A stretch of DNA of 64,000 bases from Scolanthus callimorphus (lineage: Eukaryota; Cnidaria; Anthozoa; Actiniaria; Edwardsiidae), in assembly GCA_033964015.1 (NCBI GenBank), contig CM066913.1:29104790-29168789 (forward strand), in the 5' to 3' direction. The notes beneath the pieces are model-generated. The model searched no databases, was not told the DNA's origin, and saw only the letters and a program-made list of their open reading frames with translations. Shown piece by piece: positions 22,701 to 37,700 of this stretch; within the stretch, counting starts at the first letter, position 1, and every line of letters begins with the position of its first letter. Made by a program: the position numbers and the translations under genes.

Positions 22701-25700
22701 GTTTTTAATGTTCTTAAAACTGTGTGTAGTAATTTGCAGCTGAAGCAGCAATTTTCACATTTGTAGAGCAACGACTGTTTCTGCTGCATATAGATTGCAT
22801 TTGTTTCCTGTAAAATTAATATTTTACACACAAAATGTGTATCACACAAGCGGCAATGTTCTATACTATAATAACATTGTAAAAAATAGCAAAAGAATGG
22901 TGAGGAAAGGCTATTTTCACGAAAGTAGTGAAATCACCTATTTTTTCCGCGAAAGTGCCACAAAATACACCTTAAAATCCCATGAAATTTGGCTTTTTTC
23001 CGCGAAATATCAGAAGGCCTGAACAGATGCAGAGCATGTTACAGAACTCATACAGAAATATGTGTTCTGTAATTGAAGTAATACCAGCACTCATGAAAAT
23101 GAGTTACATAACTGAAGGTATCTTAAGAAACCATTTTAAATAATAGAAACAAGAAGATATCTTTGGAAGAAAATTGAGGACTAAAATTTTTCCAAATTGC
23201 CCAAATTGTGTGGGAAATTCCCTGAAGATACTAAAGGTGTGGATTTTGTCCACATCTGCACCACCGCATCCGTCAGATGCTCTATTTCTAATCAATAGTC
23301 CTGAATAAATAAAATGAATTTCTCTACTCACTTGCTCAAGTAAATAAGTAATAAAGTATACAATCGTATACCATATACCGCAGGACAGAAATGTTTGAAT
23401 CACTACAGTACAGTCTCGATGTACATTTGTTTCACCTTTAGTTTCCCCTTTAGTGAATAGCTTTTGATTCAATAAGCATTTTGTACTGTAGTTATCATAA
23501 CTCAGTCGGGTGTAATAAAAACTCAAGGAAGCACTTCAGACACTTGCAGTTATTAGGTCTGCTGGCAAATATTTTCCAAGTGTGGTTGGGTAACAGAACA
23601 GTTTACATTAACCTCCAGGCAACCCTTGATTTGGGGAGTCTCAGTCCAAATAGCTCTAGAAAGCAAATTGAAGAGTCTGTGACCATGCTGAAAAATATGT
23701 TTTCACACTCAGAATCTTGTCTATTTTTAATTGATCAGTAAATGTATTTCCCTCTGAATATTGCAACTTCTGCCATGAGATGGCAAGGGAGACAATTCTT
23801 TCCTCCTTTTACATCTTTCCTTTTACATCTCTGCATAAGTTGCCATCCAGAAAAGTATCAGCAGCAAAATTAATTCTTCATGATTGTCCATTTTCCCACC
23901 CTATCAGATGCTGTGTCTAATAATTTGGTCATGTTAGCTACATGTTCATGAATACAGTACTTAAGTGATTCATGTGGATGTAGCTTGGAAGCATTCCTGG
24001 TAAATATACATTTATTGCTAGCTATTGCCTTTTACATTCAGTACTTTGCTGGACATGAAAACCAGCAGCAGCACATGACAAGAAATGAATTCAAACTTAG
24101 CCTGGCTGTTTATGGGGCTGGCGTGTTAAGTTCATATTGTCACCTTACTGTCAAACCGGAAGATTGTTTCCTCACAACTTTGCAATATTGGCAGACAACA
24201 TTGCGATATTGATGGTCAACTTGCTCGTTCAATTTGTAATGTGTCGAGCAAGTTGCTACTAGCACTGAACAATTTCCTAGAAGAAATCTAAGGTGCTCAG
24301 TTTTTCACCATTTGTATGCTTTACTTCAAATAAGCCATAATATTTTTAAGCAAAACTTAGCACCTTGGTGGATATTCTTCTAGGAAATAATTGTTCGGCA
24401 CTAGCAGCAACTTGCTCAACACATTTGCAAGTTGATTGAGCAAGTTAATAATAAATATTGCAATGTTGTTCGGCAATGTTCCAAAGTTCATAACAAACTA
24501 CATATCTATCTATCTATCTAAAGTTGTGAGGAAACAAACACCAGGTTTGACTGTAAGAAGTGAAACTCTAAGTTGATGGATGTTTTCTGCAGTACATGAC
24601 CAAATTAATCTGAGTGGCAGCTTTAATCCAATTCTTCCCATGGACGTACAATAAGAATCTCTACCTGCATGTCTGTATAACGAGGTTTATTCCATTAAAT
24701 ACCAATAAACGGTACATAGGAAACACTAACAAATGATACAAATACAAAACAGCTTATTGAAGGATTACACATAGACAATAGATTCTACAGAACCTTGAAC
24801 TATTGTATCAAAGCAAGAATATCAAAACAATACTTAGCAGTTAACTTTAAAACAGAAGCATCACACATTGATTAAAGTAAATGCATAGTTTATGATATCC
24901 TAGTTGGCCAAAAGAAACATTCACGTGCAACATGTTAGACAAAAAAGACTCGCTCAGAGAAACAAAATGTATCATTACAAGACATCAAATTGATCATTGT
25001 CACATAATTTCATTCAGGTTGCAGAGTGAACATTTCCAAGATTCATATTCATATATGAATTTGATAAAAATAACTTTACTTGAGACCCATTTTAGTTTTC
25101 TACAATATGATCATTATAACAAATAGTGGTACTATACTACCAGTATGTACTGTAATGTATAATAGTGGCATATTAGTTGGCTGAAAATGTAGTGTTCCAG
25201 TTTTCTTTTGTGCAAGCACATGTTCAGAACAAAAACCCATCAAAAAGTGATATCCTTAAGAGTGTTGTTGTCTTTCTTATCAGCTTGGCCACACCTTTCC
25301 AGGAACATATTAGTGGTCTGCTGTCCCCCTGCATACCAGAAAATATTTAGCTTTTAAGAACCCCCCAAAGCATACAGAAGTTTGAACTAGTGTACTGTTC
25401 ATACATGTAGGTGTTATGCAGCTGTGAAAACTAATAGTTGCATGTACCAGTACATTCAATTGGAATTAAGAATCTTCCTGCTTATTCACAATTATACAAA
25501 TCCTTTCCAGTTGTTTTTAACAGATCTTGTGGTTATTAATATATTCTGTTCACTTTGTAACCACAACACGTAAGCTGCAGTATAATTGCTCTTGGCTCTT
25601 TGTAATCCTATACAAAAGGTACTACCTCAGATCGCAGACAACTTTTACAAAAGCACCCAGACATAACAAGGCTTCTCAACCAATTCAGACTCATTATTAG

Positions 25701-28700
25701 CCATGCTGCACCCAGAAATATTGTTAGAATATCCATTTTGGGCAGCTCTTAGATACAATCTACCTACTCCATTTACATGTATGCCTTCAATCATATCATA
25801 ACAGAAAGAGTCACTTCATCAGAACGTCATTGCATCTGTTTTTCCCTTAAATTGAAATGCAAGAAAATATGTTAGGAAAATACCTCTATTGTATGTCCCA
25901 CAAAGTTAACAAGTTTAAACTGAATGGGTTTCTGAAATCCAGGTTAGTGTTGACTTATATGTATTTGTACATGATATCTTGTCATGACGCAATGCAAACT
26001 ACATCTACAATAGGTGTAAGCCCATAGTAGTGATGCCTTTCTCACAAAAAAACATTACTCGGTTGTTTCACTGATGTGGAGTCTGTTAGTCGGTCGCCTT
26101 GTTCTGTAGTCTGCCGTCTTACATTATGTGTGTTACGTTTTCTTTTGTAGAAGCAGTGCAGTTAGAGGGACATATTCAGCAGTAAGTTAAATATTGATAA
26201 TATCTTTCCACTTTGTTGGTATTTTACATCAGACAGATTTGGTTAATTTCAGCTTACTGGTAAACATTATACAATTTACAGTAAAGTGGAAGCGTAACAA
26301 ATTTGAAATTAATTGTAGAGACATCATAAAATGGCATTTTGTTGTGTAGTTTTGTCTTTACAATTGGTTTGAACTCACTGACACGACTGTAATGGGATGA
26401 CACATTTTATTCACTTACAGTAAATTGCACACTATTAACTTGTCATATTTACACTCTTGCCTCAGAGACCCTTTATTGTATGTACAAAGCAGACAGATAT
26501 TTTCTGTTTTAGTCATTCCAGTGTGATTAAAAGTTGATTAATATTCAACTCTCATAGTTGGGTTCAACATGAATAAAATATAGCAGAATGATTTGTCAAG
26601 GGAAAAAATTGCAAAGATTAAGAAACAATTTTTTAAAGGTGTTTTTACATGAGAAATTTATTTTTTGAATTGGGAATTTACAGTATGGGATAGTGTTAAC
26701 AAACATTAAGCATTATCATTAGAAAAACATTTAATGTGTGAATTTATTTAACCCTTTTAATGTGAAACCTTTTGAATCCGAATTATATCATTTCCCATGC
26801 AAAAAATTAATAATGTTTTCAGCATTTTAACCATTAATATTTTTTTAATAAAAAAAATTTGTGAGCAAAGAGTTATGGTAAAGGTGATGCAAAGTTATGC
26901 AAATGTTTCCAAGGCCATCTTGGCACTGCTTTCAACTGATTGTTGAAAGTCCTCTGGTATCTTCTGAAAATTTGGCATCTAGAAAAATGAAGCAAATACT
27001 GAAATGTTGAACTTGTTTGGCTGTCATAGTCTTCAAAGGTTTTTCAACATGAAAGACAAGTCAACATGTTTTCCAGATCTGACAGAATTTTAGAATGGCA
27101 TACAAGTCATGTCAAACAATGAAAAATATATGTTTTAAAAACCAAATACCTATTTTATGTATTTAATGCATATACTTTTCTTTAATAGGGTGAAAGTCCC
27201 CTGCAAGCCCAGGAACTATGGCAGCTTTCCCAATATCTACAGGTTTGTACTGGTATAGCTTAGAGTGTTTTCCATCCTAAAAATTGCCATCGGCCAAAGT
27301 AACAAATCAATATCTTCACTATCCACTCTCCCACCCCACTTGAACAATAATGATAATTCTTTAAAGAACAAATCTGAATTTCAACCCTGACTTTGAGCAT
27401 TTTTTTACCTGTGGTAATGGTCTCGATATTGCAGTCAGCCTCTCGCTTTCACTCTTACCAAGCTCTCTGTCTCCACAACTGCAATGAACTTGCCTTGTTC
27501 TGGCACATGTTTTGATATACCATAAGAGACAAATGCCAAATTTATATAGCAAAACATCTCTGAAATTGGTAAAAAGTTTAATGTCCTTTTCATATTTCAG
27601 GATGCTTTGTACAGAGAACAAATGCTGGAAAATAAACTTGCAGCTCTACAAAGACTCATCTCAAATTCACAAACTATATTGGATGAAAATTCACAGGTGT
27701 GTCTTCAGCAAACATTTCAACAATTTAGTTATGTCATGACAGGCATGCTTACTAGTTAGGTGATGGTTTTCTGTGAAGTATCTGCAAATATTTCATTAGA
27801 AAATTGTATACAATGAGCCTATTACTGTAGGTGAGCCATATTAACTAATTATTACTAATTATAACTCAGTCAACGAAGTACTGACCTCTGTATTTCATAA
27901 GAAATTCTTCTCTCCGGGCAATGTATAATATTTTATAGGATAATTCTAATTTATTCACTACAATGGTAAGAGATGATGGGTGGCAAAGAAAGAATTTCTA
28001 CAAGTTTGCAAACCTACATAGAAGTATGCAAACTGCCCCTTAACAATGCAGCTATTGATTAAAAGAACAAAAAACAAACACCCCAAAATGCCAAGTTCTT
28101 GTACTGCAATTTACTGCAACAATTGTCTTATTGCATTAAAGCTAGACTCATTGATTGTAATGGAGAGTTTGCACTGGTGTTGCATGACATTTTGAAATTT
28201 GATTGCAGTAAAATAAAAATAACATAATTTGATAAGAGCCTGCCGAAATATGTGAGATCCTAAAATTGAGGTGATTTCGACAAAAAAAAAAAACACAAAT
28301 TATAAGCATCGGAAGTTGTTTTCTTATAGGCTTAATATTGTGGTGGGCAACAGTTGCCCATGATGATACAGTTTGTTTGACTGATAATGTGATGTCATAT
28401 TGATAATCACTTTGGGATAATAGGCCTAGAAAATTAGTTAGGAAATCGGCTTTGCAATCAGGTTCTATTTATCCAACACAGTAAACAAACATGTATCGAA
28501 AACCAGACTCAATTATGATAAAACCAAAAGAAGTTATGACTTATTAAAGAAATTTGAACTTCCCACTTTGTTTACTTTTGACGCCATATTATGTCAGTTT
28601 GACATCTTCTAACATGCAATTGCTAAATTAAAGTGACTTTAACAGGGCATTGAATATCATGCCGAAGTTAAAGTAACTACAGATTTTGAAATATCACTTT

Positions 28701-31700
28701 AACTACTTGAAACAACTTAGAAAGAGTTAACATGTTGACTCTGAAAATCACTAAAGTGTTGCCTTATATGGTAAAGGAACAATTAAATTCCTAAGATTCA
28801 GGCGGGAGTTTAAAAATCATGATTTCTTAATAACTTTTGATCTATATATGCAATTTAAATTAAATTTTCAGTTTTCAATTCAGCTTGCAGCCTGAACATT
28901 TTCCAATGTCTAAAATGGGTGATTATGTAAATTCCTAACTTACGTTGGCGCCAGTTTCAATGGCCTATAGTGAAGTCACATTGCCACTTTCAGCTATAGA
29001 AATATCTTTACAAATACTCATGCCAAATTTGACCCAAATCAGATCAATTCGGAACTCTTGCATTTCATTATGGAGGAAAAAATTAATGATCTTATTTGGG
29101 CCATTGTGATATTACATGCTAAAAAAATCATGGCATTATAGGCAAAAGGGGATGCACCAGTTGTACAGTAGAAAATGGATGAAGTTTGCTTTGTTTTGTA
29201 GAAATTTGCTCAAGAGGACAAGTTACTGTCAAGATTAGAAACTTTAGAAAATCAAGTAGAAGCTCTAACTAGGGTGAGTGACCTAAATGTTAGTAACGTT
29301 GAACTTACCTTTCATGTGCTTCCCTGTTCTTGGTTTTAATCCCCTCCAGCTACTGGTACAAGTTACAATACTGGTGGCTGAAACCACTGAAAATTAGAAA
29401 ACTTAGTTTGTTTGAGCACAAGAGAAACTTAGTTTGTTTGAGCACAAAATAAATATGCCAGAGGAGGATTACTTTTTGCTGAACTGCGTGTGAATATTTA
29501 TTTTTTGTGCGCGATTGTTTTTGAATTTTGTATAGTACCTAGTAATTGTATTGACTTTCATGACAAAAATGGGCCCCAAATTGCCCTGGCCTAGGGCTTG
29601 TAACCAGACTTGTGTCAGAGAGACCCTTGTCTGCTGGGTGTGACAATGTTATGAACTTTTAAAACTCTTTTGATACATGGTTGTGTATTTTGAGTAACAT
29701 TTACAAATTGCAACAAGTGATTTCCATGATAAGAATAAAAAAAGAACTTAGGATGGATCAAAATTCCATGAAATTTAGACAGATTGAGCCTGATCACTAC
29801 CTTTCACTGTCACCTCATTTTATGGGCTACAATACTATATTTCCCACCTATCAGGGGGGGGGGGGGGTGTTCCATTGCCCTATACTGTAGGTGTACTAAC
29901 CTGTTTCATTATTCTGTAATTTCTCCCTCCAGAATCTAAGTGAAGATGACATCAAAAGACAGTTGCTTACATTACAGGAAGACAGACATAATTATGAGAT
30001 GAGGTCAAAGGTGGGAACAGTCTGTCACCAAAGAACCACTGGCAAAGCTAGAAATTGCTCTGCCCTTCCTAAAGTGCACTTTATTCAGCAAATGTTTGAA
30101 GGCCAGCATGCTGAACATTTCATCTGTTGTCTGTGATTGTACTTGAAACTCATTTTTACTTCTATACCCTTATTTTGTGTCCATTTTAAGACTTCTAGTT
30201 ATTAGGTGTGGATACCTTCTATGTTCAAACTAATTAGTGTGGATTTAACAACCTACAGTTAATGTGCCAGTTTGTTTAAAACACAGAACAAAGCACATGA
30301 TGCCCGCAAACTCTATTAGTTATGAGCAGAATAACACAACTTTACTCTGTTTTAAACAGGAATCCCTCAAAAGAATGCTCCAAGAAAAACTAGAGGCTGT
30401 GCAAAAGCTAGCAGAAGCAGAGGTGAGGCCCTTTGGAAATGAAATCCCCTTTACCATGTGTTTATGATTTGATACATGAATGGAGATTCATGAATGCAGG
30501 GTTCGAATTTCCCACAAGCTAACTATTGCAATTATTGAGGAATGGGTTGGTAGCAGACAGAGATTTTTAATTACAAGCTCATAATTAAAAGTGAACAAAC
30601 AAACAAGCTGGGTCTTGGATAGTAACACAATGCATGAGCATGATGAATGATAATGTAACGAATCTGCTCTTGGTAAATAACTCATACTTGCAAATATGTC
30701 CGGCCGCAATAGGAGTTTGATTGGACATGTCAGGTGAAGTGATTTTTTTTTTCCAGCTTTGACATGACACACAACAACATGTTGTGGTAGTCGGGTCCAC
30801 ATGGCATCAAATTTAAATTCAAATCAAACTCAAATGATTGAAGAAGTAAGGACCCACAATGGCAGGAAACCGACACCCTTGTATAAGCAATGTCTTCATT
30901 TGCATATAGAGCGGATTTCAGATGACTGTTGTGAGTAATTTGTAATTACTTTGCAATCACTCCTATAGGTTTTATTCAGAATTTGTGTAATTACTTTGCA
31001 ATTGGTTTCACTTAACAGTCATATGAAAACCGCTATTATCATAATATCAAATACACTCAAACCCAGGTCCTTTCATCCATAAGGAAACAGTTCTCTTTTT
31101 CTTACCTATTATAAGATAAATTAGAATCCCAAGGAAAGTGAATGTTTATATTCCTTAGCGTTCCTGTAGCAATGCAGAAGATGAATGTCTACACTTCAAA
31201 GGCCTGTATGAAAATTCACAACTAGAGATGAAAGAACTAAGTGACAGACATGCACAGGTATTAAGTTCAGTGTACTCATTGTAACTTTGGATGTCATTTT
31301 GTCAGTTACTTTTTACTTTGCGTGTGGTTCCTGTAACATTATACCATCAAAACGTTAGGATTTTGGAAACAAGTGTCTACGATAGTTATATGAGCTGCTT
31401 AGTATCCCACATGGTCGTAAGAAGCTACAATACATGTACTGTATAGGCAATCTTGAAACTTATATATAATCGGGCAAATTTGGTTTGATTCAGCAAAATG
31501 TCAGGCAAGTTTTGTCGTGCCATGGTTCATGTTGAGCCAAATACCCATGGTATCAAATCAAACCAAATTTGCCCGATTATTTATTTATCATCCCAAATAA
31601 ACATCCAAATAAAGAAAAACATATGTGTCCTCAGCTAAAAATTTTTGTAAACACGAACATCATTTTACTGTTGCGACAGAAAACCATTTTGTAGTTTTTG

Positions 31701-34700
31701 CCATAGTGAACTATATTTATCCTAATTATTTTACTAAAGTAAATATGGAAGTTTTAACTATTTTTCAAGTAGTTCTGTATAGTACAAGGCACCTTTTCTG
31801 TATAAGGTACCTTTTTGCTATGTGGGGCCCACATGATTCTGTATCAGTCACCATGCTGTACCCGTATCAGGATACAGGTCTTGCCCTCTGACCCACATTC
31901 AGTGCAGGAATAATGATTGAATGTTATAAGTTACATGTTCACAGTTCCATACTCCCTCAAAAAAATTAAGTTTAAGAAAATTATACAATCAAATTTCAGA
32001 GGATGGAAGAGATGAAAACATTGCAAGATCAGGTTGAAGAAGCAGAGAGACGTCATGCTACTGTTGATGAACAGGTACAGTATCCCAATATAACTTTCTC
32101 AACACCATCATCACAATTAATTAACATTGCCGGCTTTGTAAAATGGTCAGACTTTGTTTTGTGATCTTGTTCCTTTATCTTCAAGTTTAGTTAACAAATG
32201 AATGTTCTAACCTCTTTGGTAAAATCATGGTCCACTTCATGATTATGCTTAAGAAGCTTAGAACACAAATAATTTCTTGCAAATCATTAACCCAAACTGG
32301 CAGTGCTTATGTCATAAAAAGTTCCATGATATGTATTTCGAATGATGACCAACCAAAATTATGGTAATTAATTTTCTAGTTACCCAGTGTTATTTGGAGT
32401 TTTGTCAGATAAGATGTTTGTTGAGGAGGAGGAAGGAATAGGATGCTGAGTATATTTAATGGTCACATCAGTAAACTTTCCAGTGTATTTCTCTCTGCAC
32501 AACCAAAGCAACTAATGACTATGTTTATTACTATCATTAGAAATCCACAAATTCTCACCTAATTGAAACTTTTGTCCCTTTGTAATAATTTGTGTTTTGT
32601 TAATTATGTAATTTTAATACTTGTGCTCTATGTGTTTACTTATCCAAAAGCTGGTACAGCAATATGAAAAACGGTATAGATGGTAAGAAGGAGAGGAATG
32701 ATTTTTTATGGTTTTGGGAAAGGACATAAGTTATTAGAACTGTCTGCTATGTCATCATCCCACTGATGTGATTGTACAGACCTACATTCATCTGTATACA
32801 TGTACATAATATGGTCATTCTCCATTATAGGGTGTGTACATTCATCTATAGGGTTTCATCCAATACAGACCTACATTCATCTGTATACATGTACATTATA
32901 ATTATGGTCATTCACCATTATAGGGTGTGTACATTCATCTATAGGGTTTCATCCAATACAGACCTACATTCATCTGTATAGTTGTACATAATATGGTCAT
33001 TCACCATTATAGGGTAACATTCATCTATAGGGTTTCATCCAATACAGACCTACATTCATCTGTATACATGTACATAATATGGTCATTCACCATTATAGGG
33101 TGTGTACGTTCATCTATAGGGTTTCATCCAATACAGACCTATCATCTGTATACATGTCCATAATATGGGCATTCACCATTATAGGGAGTGTACATTCATC
33201 TATAGGGTTTCATCCAATACAGACCTACATTCATCTGTATACATGTACATAATAATATGGTCATTCACCATTATAGGGTGTGTACATTCATCTATAGGGT
33301 TTCATCCAATACAGACCTACATTCATCTGTATAGTTGTACATAATATAGTCATTCACCATTACAGGGTGTGTACATTACTCTAGAGTTTTTCAACTGTAC
33401 CTACTGTCATACCAGAATGGATAATCCAGCAGCTATTCATAATATGGTAGTGTTAGTCATCAAGTACCAGCCTATATTCTTTGGCCTACTGCTGTAGTAG
33501 GATTTATCGGCGTTTGATCATGGCTTTGATGTTGTGAATCATCCACACTGAGTCTCTGATATACACAGCAACAGCCATGTACAGGAGTGAATCAACTACC
33601 ATTTATCATTCACTGTGCTCAGTTCAGTATTCATTGGACTGATGGCCCTAGTGACAGCCTGTCTCTATTGAGACCATAGCAGTTTGAGTCAGCATGTTTC
33701 TTTAAAATGAAGATGACGAATCCTTGGAGAAACATGAAAGATGATAGTATGGTAGCGCCATACAAGAACACCCTGTCAGCACTGAAAAGGATGAGAGGAG
33801 CTTGTACGGTGTCAGTTTCCACATTCTGATGGTTGAATACTACTCAACAGGCTTCTAAAGAAAGAAAAGAAATTGAGTGCAAACTGGAAGATGCCCGCTC
33901 ACAAGAAGCGTCATTAGCAGCAAGGGTAAGATGGCATGATTTAAACAAAATATTGAATTATAATATCCAGTCATTTAAAACGATTGATAATAATAATAAC
34001 ACCTATATTCAAAATGGTACTAATATTTGATATAAGCAATTGGGTAAATCTGTATAACATAATAATAGTATTAAAAGGTGTATAAATCATTCTGGGACAT
34101 ACTGGTACAGTACCCAATTATCCAGTCATATACTGCATGAAGTCGTACATGCCTTATCTATTATACATGAATGTGTGAAAGTTGGCATAGCAGACAGAGC
34201 TGAATGTACCAGTCTTCACTTTCTAGTTGCTTAGTAACTCTTGCATTTCTTTAAAAACTTTACAGCACTCCCTAAAAGTGTTTTAATTTTGTACTCTTCC
34301 TGCACTGTTTGTATATTTACATTGTGCTGCCTTTATTCCTACTTCTAAACCTTTAATTTCTGCTATATAACATTTCCCTAAATGATTATACTTTCTCTTG
34401 TACTTTTCAATTTCAATCATTGCCTACCCCAAAAAAAGTTTGTTGTGGAGGAAAGAATTATAAAGGGGTTATAAACAGTTGAATATGGTGTTTTTTAAAT
34501 GTAAAGATTTGAAGAATTCCTGCTTGTTGATTTGTGTGCTTGAGACAAAAAGCTGTATAACCAAATTGGATTTGAGTATCAGTGTGTACTCAACATTGTG
34601 ACCTTTGAAAATTCACTTACAATTGTTGTGTCAAACAAGCAATTCAAATCAAGTGCTGTATTGAAAATGGTTGCACTCAGAACCATAGCAAAACAATCCG

Positions 34701-37700
34701 GCCCATAACCAGAGTAAAACTGGAATATTTGGATTCTCTCATTTCTAGTCTAATATTTCCTTATCTTGTAGCAGTGGTAAGTGTGGTAAACTTTTTAATT
34801 GCCAGCAAACTGATAAAGATTTTATATTATGGAAATTACACCTTGGCTTTAATCCCTTAAAGCAGATCTACTAAAAAACTATTGTCTGGTGTTGTACATG
34901 AAACAAGAGTTTAAATTAATTAGCACAAATAAAATTTATTATGAGTGAATTCCATTGTTTTCTGACAAGGTTTTAAAAGTTTAATCAATCCAATTCTAGC
35001 ACCAAGTTAACCTGTTTTATGTCCCCAGGCTGAGTCTCTGCAAGCAGAATGTGATTTCACCAAACAGCAGCTAGCAGCTATGAAAGGTAACACTTCTAAT
35101 GTTCTCCATAAACATGAGATAGCAGGGCTTCCAGAAAAATACGTTTTGCCATGCATTGCTTGTTTCTTTCCTCTCAAACTTATCAGAATTTATGTTGAGC
35201 AGAGATAACTTGATGATACTTGATATGTCATTGAAATCTGTGAAATATTATGCTTCTGACTGCCTTACTCAAAAGTTTCTACACTCCTGTACTTGTGTTT
35301 TATATGAATCGAATACAAAGTTATTGGAGCTTCAATTCTGAATAAAATGGCAACACCTCATTAGCTGTATTTCTGTTCCAGTAATTGATCATACTTGTTT
35401 TTTTGTATTTGCTGTTTTAACCCAAGCTAGATAAAACTCGCATATGACCTGAAAATCTGTCAGGCTAAATTTATACGTTTTAGATACCAATTTTATAAGA
35501 ACCTGACAGTAAACATGTAAGAACTCTTTTTTTTTCTAACACAGAATTTATGTTCTTATATGCGAGTTTGTACTTGTTGTAATATTGACTGCTGTTTGTA
35601 TTGCTTATCCTACTTTCCAATGTTATGCTATCTTGTGTATCACTTGTTGAATCTCAAACTGTCTATCATTCTAGCCCATTTAGCGAAAACAAGAGAGCAT
35701 GCCAATCGATCACCTGACAACAAGGCAGACACAACCATTAGTCATGTTAATGATATTGGTAAGAAGGAGTACAATTTGTATTTTATCCATGATCTGGTTT
35801 GTACAAATGAAACACTGCTATTTTTTAGTACCAATATTATTCTTACAATAACAATTAGCAAAGTTCTTAAGTAATATTGTGTATTGCTAACAAATACCTA
35901 TAGATATCCCAGAAATCACACTGCTCACAATAAACCCTTATCATGTTAATATGGCTTAATAATATCTTATAGTTATCAGGAAAATAAGTCCTGTATTCAA
36001 TTCAGCACATCCGTATTAGTAAAGTTGCAAGTGTGGTGAAGATTGGTTGAATACTGTCAGAGATTTAGTATTTATAAATTGATGATTTTCACAATAAAAA
36101 TGTAGCAGCTTTACTAATACAGATGTGCTGAATAGGCCACTTGCACTAACTGGGTCACGTGACCCAAATCCAATACATTCTGAGTAAAATCTTGAAAATT
36201 CAACTCACTGCCATTTGTTCCAGGTTAGAGATTTTATGCCGAAACCTCAGTTTCGGACTAATATCAACTAGTTCTTTATATTTCTGGAATTGATTTTGAC
36301 AAAACATCTCGTTTAAGAGGTAGATGGGCCACATGACCCAGTTAGTCAAGTGGCCTACTGAATACTGGACTTCGTTTCCTGTAAATCAACTATAAGATAT
36401 GATTAAGCCATATTAACGTGGCATCGGTCTATGCCTTGATTCAGGGCACCAGAAATCCTGACTGTTTGTGTAGAGCTTGTTTGTTGAGCCTCTGAATGTG
36501 AATCACATTAAAAATGGTGCCGAGCAAGCATTATTGGCAGGGTTGAGTCAACTAGTGCCTTTAGGTAGTCAGTCGGAAGAAAGATCTAAAGCTGTATTGT
36601 GTATTGTCGGTTTAAGGGCCCTATTTTGATATTCTATTATATCAGAAACAATTTATCTAAAGCGTGAAAAAAAAGCTTTAAATGTATAAATTTTCGTAAC
36701 TGTTGGTCGTGTGTGAAACTACCCACAATCTTAGACAGATTAGTTGGCTAAAATTGATATCCCGCCCTCTCCCCCACCCCTCTCAATGTTGGATGGGCTA
36801 GGCAAAAGATTTTGGGCGTTTTTTTACCAACATTGAAGGGGGGAGGGGGGAGAAACGATGACGAATAAAGAGGTAACGTGTTGCATGCTTGCTAAAAGGT
36901 CAAGTCAACAAATTATTCAAGATAATCTGTCGAGGATTGTCTTTACAGTGACCTACAGAAGTTACCCAGATTAAACACGAAAGGGAGTGCTTTTGCGTAG
37001 TAAGTGTGACGTTTGAAAAAATATAGTTTTTTCACATTGGAAAATGCTGGATAGTTTTTTGTGCAAGGACTTACAGTATAAAACAAAGTTTGGTTTCGTT
37101 GTAGTTTAGAACAAATAACTTGGAGTGAGTTTCGGTAGCGGTAATTCAGTGACGCGATCGATGGTTTACACCTGACTAAGTTTGGAAACAAGTTGAGAAA
37201 AAACTATTTTCGTTTTCAGTTACTAACAACGGCAACATTTGCTTGCACGGTGCTTAAAATTGAAAAATGTAGTATACTTTCCTATGTAACAAAATGTAAA
37301 ACAGAGAGAATAAAGCTTTAGTCAGTTTCAAAGTCACGCAATGACCAGTCACAGTCTCACGATTCACCACACCGAAGCACCATTGTGTGAGCTCTTTTTT
37401 CCAAAACAAACCTCTCTTTGCTAGAATTTGAAATTCCCAACTGAAAACTGCCAATAAAAAGTTTCACTTGCATATATTTTTAGAGCAGGCTTTTTACGCT
37501 AGCGATTCTGAGAGACATTTTGAATGGTGAATCGCCCTACTAAAAAAATTATTACATTCTTCTTTTGTCTGGCGTGAAAATCATTTCTCGTTTGAAAATA
37601 CTGTAACTGACGTTTCTAACTTGATCTAATCACGCTTAATAAAACTACACGGCGGGTTTATGCTTTTCGCTGAAAAAGATTTTGCTTCAGAGAGAAAGTT

